From Deltaproteobacteria bacterium RBG_13_49_15 (GTDB taxonomy: Bacteria > Desulfobacterota > Desulfobacteria > Desulfobacterales > UBA2156): a DNA stretch of 5,686 bases. The position numbers were made by a program, and so were the translations under genes. The stretch covers positions 7,340 through 13,025 of the forward strand of contig MGQD01000194.1 in assembly GCA_001797695.1 (NCBI GenBank). The letters run 5' to 3'. Below, piece after piece: positions 1-5,093 of the stretch; position 1 is the first letter of the stretch, and every line of letters begins with the position of its first letter. The notes under the pieces are model-generated. The model had not been told where the DNA came from, did not search any database, and saw nothing but the letters and a program-made list of their open reading frames with translations.

Positions 1-2
1 AT

Positions 3-326
3 CATACCATCAAGGCCCGAAAAGGAGAAGACGCCGTCAATATCTATCGGACCCAAAAAGATAGAATCAACCTGGTTATTTTAGACTTTAACATGCCCGG
101 GATGGGTGGACAAAAGTGCATGCAGGAGTTGTTGACGCTAAATCCTCTGGCCAAGGTTATCATTGCCAGCGGCTATGCGTTGAACGGCAAAGTCAAAGAA
201 ACATTGGATTCGGGTGCATCCGGTTTTATCGCAAAACCATATCAATTTAAAACCATGCTCAAGCAGATCAGGAGTGTTTTAGATCAGAACTCATCCGATT
301 TTTTTTTAAGCGCTAACGCAAGTTAA
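3..326 (+). CDS. Response-regulator receiver domain, C-terminal fragment (probable hybrid sensor kinase tail)
   Basis: This is the last 107 codons of a gene that begins upstream of the window; the frame is open from position 3 to a TAA at 324-326. The visible part is most of a CheY-like receiver domain. The phosphoacceptor Asp is D28 in VILDFNMPGMGG, the conserved Ser/Thr switch position is S56 in VIIASGYA, and the conserved Lys is K78 in GFIAKPYQ. The helix after it ends in KQIRSVLD and is followed by a short Ser/Asn-rich tail. No output domain follows, so the protein ends with the receiver, as in hybrid histidine kinases with a C-terminal receiver; the GAxGFIxKP style is common in such kinases of Desulfobacterota. 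A single-domain response regulator is the alternative, because the N-terminus is missing. It lies 287 bp upstream of the next gene and probably belongs to a separate transcription unit. Receiver identity is sure; kinase attachment is inference. Confidence 0.85.
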   Translation, partial: HTIKARKGEDAVNIYRTQKDRINLVILDFNMPGMGGQKCMQELLTLNPLAKVIIASGYALNGKVKETLDSGASGFIAKPYQFKTMLKQIRSVLDQNSSDFFLSANAS

Positions 327-342
327 CCGGCCATTCACATCA

Positions 343-367
343 TCTGCATTCGTAAAATTGATGCAGA
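343..367 (+). repeat. Short inverted repeat after the receiver gene
   Basis: TCTGCAT at 343-349 pairs perfectly with ATGCAGA at 361-367 across an 11-nt loop. It lies 17 nt past the stop codon of the receiver gene, where a terminator would be expected. However, no T-run follows the second arm (the sequence continues ACCGATCTC), so it does not meet the usual pattern of an intrinsic terminator. It may be a 3'-end stabilising hairpin or chance. Confidence 0.35.
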
Positions 368-467
368 ACCGATCTCACCTTAAACGGTTCGCGTTGAAGT
401 TTATTTTCCCATAAAGCGTAACTGCCTGATAAAGCAAATCGATTTTCACTTTTTTGATTTTTTTCAT

Positions 468-496
468 TTGAACTTGACATCAAAAAACAAGTTGAA
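468..496. promoter_or_regulatory. Inverted repeat overlapping the promoter (operator candidate)
   Basis: AACTTG (471-476) and CAAGTT (488-493) form a perfect inverted repeat with an 11-bp centre. Allowing one mismatch, the arms extend to 9 bp each (TTGAACTTG at 468-476 and CAAGTTGAA at 488-496). The left arm covers the start of the -35 hexamer and the right arm ends directly before the -10 hexamer, so a dimeric protein bound here would block RNA polymerase. The centre-to-centre spacing of the arms is about two helical turns minus a few bases. No known regulator family's consensus is matched with confidence. Confidence 0.4.
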
Positions 497-502
497 TATA
501 GA
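474..502 (+). promoter_or_regulatory. Sigma70-type promoter candidate for the RsbRD-dsr operon
   Basis: A perfect -35 hexamer TTGACA (474-479) is followed by exactly 17 bp and then TATAGA (497-502), a 4-of-6 match to the -10 consensus with the first four bases correct. A T-rich tract lies directly upstream (about 447-470) and could serve as an UP-like element. Transcription would begin near 508-510, giving a leader of roughly 105 nt before the ATG at 614. This is the only strong hexamer pair noticed in the gap. Assignment is by sequence pattern only. Confidence 0.6.
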
Positions 503-518
503 AATATTTTTAATATTT
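502..518. repeat. AT-only inverted repeat at the predicted transcription start
   Basis: AAATATT (502-508) and AATATTT (512-518) are perfect reverse complements separated by TTT. The element lies immediately downstream of the -10 hexamer and spans the expected start point. Being made only of A and T, it would melt easily and form a weak RNA hairpin; it may ease open-complex formation or be a protein site. In such AT-rich sequence a chance origin is quite possible. Confidence 0.35.
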
Positions 519-545
519 TTTGCCGATGATAACCGATTTATTCTG

Positions 546-566
546 ACCTAATGCTGGTTAGGTTTT
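546..566 (+). repeat. Leader hairpin followed by a short T-run
   Basis: ACCTAA (546-551) pairs with TTAGGT (558-563) around a 6-nt loop, and TTTT lies at 563-566. It sits inside the predicted 5' leader, about 50 nt before the ATG at 614. The layout resembles a small intrinsic terminator or attenuator, but the stem has only two G-C pairs and the T-run is four bases, so termination would be inefficient at best. Confidence 0.3.
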
Positions 567-613
567 GGCTATTTTAAAATAATTTGAAAAGCTGCTGGAA
601 CTTGAGCCAAAAA

Positions 614-1153
614 ATGAAGCTAGAAAAATTGATGAAGGAGAGAAATGCGGATCTGATTAACGCGTGGTTTACATCTCTCATCGAAACCTACCCTGCCAAC
701 ACCTCGGCATTCCTGAAAAATCAGAAGGATCCATTCGCCAATCCGGTCGGTAATGCTTTTCGACAGGGTTTTAAGGTAATTATCGACCAAATTGTTGAAG
801 GAATCGATCATCAATCGGCTGTTTCCGCATTAGATCCCATTGTTCGCATTCGGGCAGTTCAAGGTTTTTTACCCTCCCAGGCCGTTTCATTCGTTTTTTC
901 CATTAAAAAAATCATTCGACAAATTTTTAGTAAAGAGATAAGGGAAAACCACTTAGAGGACGAGCTTACAACAATAGAAATGAGAATCGACGAACTGAGT
1001 CTCATTGCATTTAACATCTATATGGAATGCCGGGAAAAGGTTTTTCAACTGAAGGCCAACGAAGTCAGGGATCGGACGTTTAAAGCGCTTAGAAGAGCCG
1101 GCCTGGTTTGTGATTTGGAGCAGGTTGAATCTGACTTAACTGAACATAATTAA
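614..1153 (+). CDS. Stand-alone RsbRD N-terminal domain protein of the dsr locus
   Basis: The 179-residue product matches the pattern of the RsbRD N-terminal domain family (globin-like helical sensor domain first known from RsbT co-antagonists). Hallmarks are WFTSLIETYP at residues 18-27, DPFANPVG at 39-46, DPIVRIRAVQGFLPSQAV at 74-91, and FNIYMECREK at 133-142. It is all helical, with no signal peptide or membrane segment, so it should be cytoplasmic. It lacks the C-terminal STAS domain of RsbR proteins and any kinase or DNA-binding domain. I chose the ATG at 614 because the family usually starts a few residues before the WF motif; a TTG at 584 would add ten unlike residues, and an ATG at 632 is a further option. 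No good Shine-Dalgarno precedes any of them (only GGA near 597-599). It sits 78 bp before dsrM in the same direction and is probably the first gene of the operon. Its function is not established; sensing a ligand relevant to sulfur respiration is inference. Confidence 0.8.
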   Translation: MKLEKLMKERNADLINAWFTSLIETYPANTSAFLKNQKDPFANPVGNAFRQGFKVIIDQIVEGIDHQSAVSALDPIVRIRAVQGFLPSQAVSFVFSIKKIIRQIFSKEIRENHLEDELTTIEMRIDELSLIAFNIYMECREKVFQLKANEVRDRTFKALRRAGLVCDLEQVESDLTEHN

Positions 1154-1163
1154 TTCATTCAGA

Positions 1164-1202
1164 CAGCGGCATTGTCGACAATGTCGATCCAACAGGCCGC
1201 TG
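1164..1202 (+). repeat. Nested dyad between the RsbRD-N gene and dsrM
   Basis: CAGCGGC (1164-1170) pairs perfectly with GCCGCTG (1196-1202) over a 25-nt loop. Inside the loop, beginning at its first base, is the palindrome ATTGTCGACAAT (1171-1182), which extends by one pair to 14 bp (1170-1183), so the two structures share the C at 1170. No T-run follows, so this is not a standard terminator. It may be an mRNA processing or stability element that sets different levels for the first gene and dsrM, or the inner palindrome may be a protein-binding site. Confidence 0.4.
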
Positions 1203-1218
1203 CAACGGGGTCGAAAGC

Positions 1219-1222
1219 GAGG
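1219..1222 (+). promoter_or_regulatory. Ribosome binding site of dsrM
   Basis: GAGG at 1219-1222 stands 9 nt before the ATG at 1232. A second ATG at 1236 is out of frame, so this spacing supports the 1232 start. Confidence 0.6.
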
Positions 1223-1231
1223 TAACGGTAA

Positions 1232-2254
1232 ATGAATGTTAACTACATTTCTTCCCTCATCATGGTGATTCTCCTTTTCTTAATCGCCTATATCGGAGTC
1301 GAAGCGGGAGGGCTCCAGGTTCTCTTCGGGATTATTATCCCCTACGCGGCTTTGTTGACGTTTATTATCGGCTTTATTTATAAGGTTGTAAACTGGGCAA
1401 GGTCTCCGGTTCCATTTCGTATCCCTTCCACCTGCGGCCAGCAGAAGTCGCTTCCCTGGATTAAATCCGCCGCCTTTGACAATCCTTCCACCGGTGGCGG
1501 TGTTCTTGTCCGGATGGCGATGGAAATCCTCTTTTTCCGTTCCCTTTTCCGGAACACGAAATGCCGATTGAACGAAGGCCCCATGCTTTCATATGAATGG
1601 GAAAAATGGCTCTGGCTCGGGGCCATCGTTTTCCACTATTCGTTTTTAACCGTTTTGATCCGGCATTTCCGCTTCTTTCTCGAACCTGTTCCGGTTTGCT
1701 TTCAGTGGCTGGAACAACTGGATGGATTCCTTCAGGTCGGGGTTCCGGGGATCCTGCTGTCCGGCTTTGCATTGCTCGCGGCTGTCGTTTATCTTTTCCT
1801 GAGGCGCGTGTTTATTCCGCAAGTCAGATATATTTCCCTGGCTTCCGATTACTTTCCCCTTTTTCTGCTCATGGGAGTGGCGATCTCCGGAATCCTGATG
1901 CGCTATATAACCAAGGTGGATATAGTGGGAGTCAAAGAACTGACCATGGGGCTGGTGACGTTTCATCCGACCATTCCAAAAACTGTGGGTGGAATATTTT
2001 ATGTTCATCTCTTTTTCATCAGCATTTTTTTTGCCTATTTCCCATTCAGCAAGCTGATGCATCTCGGCGGGATTTTTATGAGCCCGACCCGGAATTTGGC
2101 GAATACCAACAGGGAAATACATCACACCAATCCCTGGAATTACCCGGTCAAAGTTCATACGTATGACGAATACGAAGATGAGTTTAGAGAAAAAATGATA
2201 GACGTCGGACTCCCCGTCGAAAAAGGAATCGAAGCCGGTACTGCACAAGAATAG
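1232..2254 (+). CDS. dsrM: DsrM, heme b membrane subunit of the DsrMKJOP complex
   Basis: This is the NarI-like cytochrome b subunit that is thought to exchange electrons between menaquinone and DsrK. The 340-residue product has six hydrophobic segments at about 5-24, 28-50, 126-144, 166-190, 206-226 and 255-275, the normal number for DsrM, with a long polar loop at about 52-122. Likely heme ligands are two His pairs: H135 and H145 in the third segment, and H259 and H277 in and after the last one, the latter within the NarI-like motif PFSKLMH. The C-terminal tail after about residue 282 is polar, should face the cytoplasm and could contact DsrK. The length agrees with the family. dsrK starts 15 nt after its stop codon. 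The role in sulfite reduction comes from family knowledge and operon context; ligand assignment is by motif position. Confidence 0.93.
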   Translation: MNVNYISSLIMVILLFLIAYIGVEAGGLQVLFGIIIPYAALLTFIIGFIYKVVNWARSPVPFRIPSTCGQQKSLPWIKSAAFDNPSTGGGVLVRMAMEILFFRSLFRNTKCRLNEGPMLSYEWEKWLWLGAIVFHYSFLTVLIRHFRFFLEPVPVCFQWLEQLDGFLQVGVPGILLSGFALLAAVVYLFLRRVFIPQVRYISLASDYFPLFLLMGVAISGILMRYITKVDIVGVKELTMGLVTFHPTIPKTVGGIFYVHLFFISIFFAYFPFSKLMHLGGIFMSPTRNLANTNREIHHTNPWNYPVKVHTYDEYEDEFREKMIDVGLPVEKGIEAGTAQE

Positions 2255-2257
2255 AAA

Positions 2258-2263
2258 AAGGAG
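2258..2263 (+). promoter_or_regulatory. Ribosome binding site deciding the dsrK start
   Basis: AAGGAG at 2258-2263 is a strong Shine-Dalgarno. It is 6 nt before the ATG at 2270 but only 3 nt before an in-frame GTG at 2267, which favours the ATG as the start. Confidence 0.75.
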
Positions 2264-2269
2264 CAAGTG

Positions 2270-3898
2270 ATGACAGACGACCTTAAACCCCATGAATTAA
2301 TTGCAAACATACAACCAAGACCTCCACAGACCGGGTGGATGAATACCCCTGCCGTTATACGGAAAGGAATGTTTTGTTACGCATCAAACCCTAAAAGCGT
2401 CGAAATTCTAAAGCTCCCCAACGCAAGAGGATGGAATCCCCTGGAAGAGGACTGGAAGCTTCCGAAAAATTGGAAAGAGATCGTTTTCGAGGGGCTAAGG
2501 CAGCGCCTGGATCGGTTTCGTACATTCAAACTTTTTATGGATATCTGCGTTCGATGCGGCGCCTGCGCGGATAAATGCCATTTTTTCATTGGAACCGGAG
2601 ACCCAAAAAACATGCCGGTTCTAAGGGCGGAGCTTTTAAGATCCGTTTATCGCAAAGACTTTACGGCAGCGGGAAAAATTTTCGGAACGCTCGCGGGCGC
2701 TCGTGAGCTAACTCTGGATGTACTCAAGGAATGGTGGTACTATTTTTTCCAGTGCACCGAATGCCGGCGTTGCTCTGTCTTTTGCCCCTACGGCATCGAT
2801 ACGGCTGAAATCACCATCATGGCAAGGGAAATCTTCAACCTCCTGGGTCTTAACATCGACTGGATTGCAACCCCCATAGCCAACTGCTACCGGACCGGAA
2901 ACCATCTGGGAATTCAGCCTCACGCTTTCAAGGATATGATCGATTTTTTCATCGATGACATAGAGGAAAAAATCGGCATCCGGGTTGAACCGAACATTAA
3001 TAAAAAAGGGGCGGACATCCTTTTCATCACCCCTTCCGGGGATGTGTTCGCCGATCCCGGGACATACACGGCCATGGGATATCTCGTCCTGTTCCATTAT
3101 CTTAAGGAAAAATACGGCCTGGACGTAACGTGGAGCACCTATGCCTCGGAAGGCGGAAATTTCGGCTTTTTCACCTCCCATGAAACCATGAAACGTTTAA
3201 ATGCAAAAATGTATGCGGAAGCCAAACGCCTTGGCGTGAAATGGATCCTTGGAGGAGAATGCGGGCATATGTGGCGGGTGATCCATCAGTACATGGGAAC
3301 CATGAACGGACCCGCCGATTTTCTTGAAGAGCCCGTTTCACCGATAACCGGAACCAAGTTCGATAATGCCAAATCCACCAAAATGGTCCACATTGCCGAA
3401 TTCACCGCCGATCTGATCAAGCACGGCAAGCTCGATCTGGACCCGAGCCGGAACGACAACCTCATTGTGACGTTTCATGATTCCTGCAACACGTCGCGAG
3501 GCATGGGGCTTCTGGAAGAGCCCCGGTACGTCATCAAAAACGTTTGCAAGAACTTCTACGAAATGCCGTCCAATACTATTCGGGAACAAACCTTTTGCTG
3601 CGGAAGCGGATCAGGCTTGAATGCCGGTGAAAACATGGATCTGAGAATGATCGGCGGGTTCCCGAGAGCTAATGCCGTCAAATATGTCCATGAAAAACAC
3701 GGGGTGAACATGTTGGCTTGTATCTGCGCCATTGATCGAGCCGTACTTCCGGTCTCTATGGATTATTGGGTTCCCGGCGTAAATGTTACAGGCATTCACG
3801 AAATGGTGGCCAATGCGTTGAATCTGCCCGGCCAGCCAAAGAGAACCAAGAATTTAAGAGGAGAACCGCTACCCGGAATGGAGGGTGATGATGAGTAA
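2270..3898 (+). CDS. dsrK: DsrK, HdrD-like iron-sulfur catalytic subunit
   Basis: This cytoplasmic-side subunit resembles HdrD and is proposed to reduce the DsrC trisulfide made by sulfite reductase DsrAB. Counting from the ATG at 2270 (542 residues), two ferredoxin-type [4Fe-4S] motifs are visible: C93, C96, C99, C103 (CVRCGACADKC) and C162, C165, C168, C172 (CTECRRCSVFC). The C-terminal half carries a CCG-type noncubane cluster motif: C406 in HDSCNTSRGMG, C443-C444 in FCCGSGSG, and C484 and C486 in LACICAID. C331 in GGECGHMW is what remains of an earlier cysteine-rich site. There is no signal peptide and no membrane span, so attachment should be through DsrM. The N-terminal region (MFCYASNPKSVEILKLP, then RGWNPLEEDWKLP) has the typical DsrK look. 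The last codons overlap the start of dsrJ by 8 nt. The motif ends C-x-C instead of the C-x-x-C of classical CCG domains. Identity is firm; the reaction is inferred from the family. Confidence 0.95.
   Translation: MTDDLKPHELIANIQPRPPQTGWMNTPAVIRKGMFCYASNPKSVEILKLPNARGWNPLEEDWKLPKNWKEIVFEGLRQRLDRFRTFKLFMDICVRCGACADKCHFFIGTGDPKNMPVLRAELLRSVYRKDFTAAGKIFGTLAGARELTLDVLKEWWYYFFQCTECRRCSVFCPYGIDTAEITIMAREIFNLLGLNIDWIATPIANCYRTGNHLGIQPHAFKDMIDFFIDDIEEKIGIRVEPNINKKGADILFITPSGDVFADPGTYTAMGYLVLFHYLKEKYGLDVTWSTYASEGGNFGFFTSHETMKRLNAKMYAEAKRLGVKWILGGECGHMWRVIHQYMGTMNGPADFLEEPVSPITGTKFDNAKSTKMVHIAEFTADLIKHGKLDLDPSRNDNLIVTFHDSCNTSRGMGLLEEPRYVIKNVCKNFYEMPSNTIREQTFCCGSGSGLNAGENMDLRMIGGFPRANAVKYVHEKHGVNMLACICAIDRAVLPVSMDYWVPGVNVTGIHEMVANALNLPGQPKRTKNLRGEPLPGMEGDDE
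3880..3885 (+). promoter_or_regulatory. Ribosome binding site deciding the dsrJ start
   Basis: GGAGGG at 3880-3885 lies inside the end of dsrK. Three in-frame starts follow in a row: GTG 3885, ATG 3888 and ATG 3891. Only the ATG at 3891 leaves a workable gap (5 nt), so it is preferred. Confidence 0.65.
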
Positions 3899-4301
3899 CG
3901 AAAAAAAAATGTTCGACGGAGGAAAGGTGATCGCAGGGCTGATCGTCTTTGTGATCTTGGCAACGTTTCCGTTTTGGTACAACCACGGGAAAGCGGCCCC
4001 GATTCCGGAACCCAAACTGACGGAGAAAGCCAAAACGGAGAAGGTGTGCATCCTTAAGAAAGAGTTAATGAAATCCGAACATATGCAAATTTTAAATGAC
4101 TGGAGAAATACGGTTGTTCGAAATACCAACCGCATCTATGAAACACCCGAAGGGAAGCGGTATGATATGAGCCTCTCCAATACCTGCCTGGACTGCCATT
4201 CGAACAAGGCTGATTTTTGCGACAAATGCCATAATTATGTTGCAGTCAGCCCGTATTGCTGGGACTGCCACATTGAGAAACCGAAGGAGACAAAGGAATG
4301 A
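3891..4301 (+). CDS. dsrJ: DsrJ, periplasmic triheme cytochrome c
   Basis: The 136-residue product (from the ATG at 3891) is the small periplasmic cytochrome of the complex. A lysine-flanked hydrophobic stretch at about 12-29 is a Sec signal or an uncleaved membrane anchor, with no clear cleavage site. Three CxxCH heme-binding motifs sit close together: C99-H103 (CLDCH), C110-H114 (CDKCH) and C123-H127 (CWDCH). Upstream lie C53 in EKVCILKKE and H64-M65 in SEHMQIL, which match the positions where the DsrJ family carries a conserved Cys and His/Met. Known DsrJ proteins have one heme with unusual His/Cys ligation, and C53 is the only Cys outside the CxxCH motifs, so it is the natural candidate. 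An A9 run at 3901-3909 lies just after the start but the frame is intact. The gene overlaps dsrK by 8 nt and dsrO by 4 nt (ATGA), which suggests translational coupling. The physiological role of DsrJ is still unsettled. Confidence 0.94.
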   Translation: MSNEKKMFDGGKVIAGLIVFVILATFPFWYNHGKAAPIPEPKLTEKAKTEKVCILKKELMKSEHMQILNDWRNTVVRNTNRIYETPEGKRYDMSLSNTCLDCHSNKADFCDKCHNYVAVSPYCWDCHIEKPKETKE

Positions 4302-5086
4302 AAAGCAGCAGAAGACGCTTTTTGAAAATTGCCGGCATTTCTGCGCTTGGCATTGGCGCCAAACCGGTTGTTGACCTTTTTGCCGCATCCGGAGGACATC
4401 GTGAGGCTCCCGAGGCAAAGGTCTATAAAAATGAAAAAGCCCTGAAGGCAAAACAATGGGCGATGGTCATCGACACCCGGAAATTCAAATCGTCCAAGGA
4501 TTTGGAACCGATCATTGAAGCGTGCCATAAAATCCATAACGTTCCCAAAATGGATAACAAGCGTCATGAAATCAAATGGATCTGGGAAGAAGAATTCCAT
4601 AATGCGTTTCCTCTTCAAGAAGCCCGATTTCTTCCGGAACGGATTGAACATCTTCCCTTCCTTGTCCTATGCAATCAATGCGAAAATCCACCCTGCGTGA
4701 GAGCATGCCCGACAAAAGCGACGTTTAAAAGGGAAGACGGCATTGTTTTAATGGATTTTCACCGATGCATCGGATGCCGCTTCTGCATGGCTGCATGCCC
4801 TTATGGCTCAAGGAGTTTCAATTTCAGAGATCCGAGGCCGTTTATCAAGGAGACGAACCCCAAATTCCCCACCCGAATGAAAGGCGTTGTTGAAAAATGC
4901 AATTTTTGTGAAGAACGACTGGCCATTGGACAAGCCCCGGCCTGCGTGGAAGCCTCTAACGGCGCTCTGATTTTTGGAGATCTGGAAGATCCAGGTTCTC
5001 CGGTGAGGGAACTCTTAAAAACGACTTTTACGATTCGGCGTAAACAAAGCCTGGGCACAAGCCCGGCCGTCTATTACATTATATGA
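4298..5086 (+). CDS. dsrO: DsrO, Tat-exported ferredoxin-like iron-sulfur subunit
   Basis: This 262-residue periplasmic iron-sulfur protein passes electrons between DsrJ and DsrP. It opens with a twin-arginine signal, SRRRFLK at residues 4-10, followed by a weakly hydrophobic stretch to about residue 30, so it should be exported folded with its clusters. Exactly 12 cysteines are present, enough for three [4Fe-4S] clusters: C125, C128, C133, C137 (CNQCENPPCVRAC); C157, C160, C163, C167 (CIGCRFCMAAC); and C201, C204, C216 with C76 in EACHKIHNVP. Compared with the four-cluster NrfC/PsrB layout, the first three N-terminal cysteines and the last C-terminal one (here S220 in ACVEAS) are absent. The end, TIRRKQSLGTSPAVYYII, looks complete. 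AAGGAG at 4284-4289, 8 nt before the ATG at 4298, supports the start, which overlaps the dsrJ stop as ATGA. dsrP begins 7 nt downstream. Confidence 0.94.
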   Translation: MKSSRRRFLKIAGISALGIGAKPVVDLFAASGGHREAPEAKVYKNEKALKAKQWAMVIDTRKFKSSKDLEPIIEACHKIHNVPKMDNKRHEIKWIWEEEFHNAFPLQEARFLPERIEHLPFLVLCNQCENPPCVRACPTKATFKREDGIVLMDFHRCIGCRFCMAACPYGSRSFNFRDPRPFIKETNPKFPTRMKGVVEKCNFCEERLAIGQAPACVEASNGALIFGDLEDPGSPVRELLKTTFTIRRKQSLGTSPAVYYII

Positions 5087-5093
5087 GGTGACT

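Larger units (their letters stand above)
327..613. other. Non-coding AT-rich gap between the receiver gene and the dsr locus
   Basis: No convincing coding frame fills this 287-bp stretch. It holds a short dyad just after the receiver gene (343-367), a long run of T-rich DNA (about 447-470), a promoter-like pair of hexamers (474-502) overlapped by an inverted repeat, and two more dyads in the predicted leader (502-518 and 546-563). No tRNA or recognised riboswitch is visible. The change from coding to AT-rich sequence and the promoter make this the likely transcription start region of the downstream operon. Confidence 0.7.

Noticed and set aside
343..367. Intrinsic terminator for the receiver gene
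   Set aside because: The 7-bp dyad is real, but the loop is long and no T-run follows, so I list it only as an inverted repeat.
584..613. TTG at 584 as the start of the RsbRD-N gene
   Set aside because: The added residues (KSCWNLSQK) do not look like the family's N-terminus, there is no Shine-Dalgarno before it, and the ATG at 614 gives the usual distance to the WF motif.
1170..1183. Rex or FNR/HcpR-type operator
   Set aside because: The palindrome ends in ATTG/CAAT, but it lacks the spacer and half-site sequences expected for those regulators (such as TTGTGA-N-TCACAA), so no family is assigned.
1597..2166. A 189-codon + strand frame inside dsrM
   Set aside because: It lies wholly within dsrM in another frame, its translation has no coherent domain pattern, and dsrM with its six membrane segments and His ligands is clearly the real gene.
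1646..2293. A 215-codon minus-strand frame across dsrM and the dsrK start
   Set aside because: It is antisense to two well-supported genes, low in family-like motifs, and best explained as a codon-bias shadow.
2708..3181. A 157-codon minus-strand frame opposite dsrK
   Set aside because: It is antisense to the conserved second [4Fe-4S] motif and middle region of DsrK, with no recognisable domain or ribosome site.
3901..3909. Frameshift at the A9 run in dsrJ
   Set aside because: The frame continues without change through the membrane segment and all three heme motifs, so neither a break nor a programmed shift is needed.
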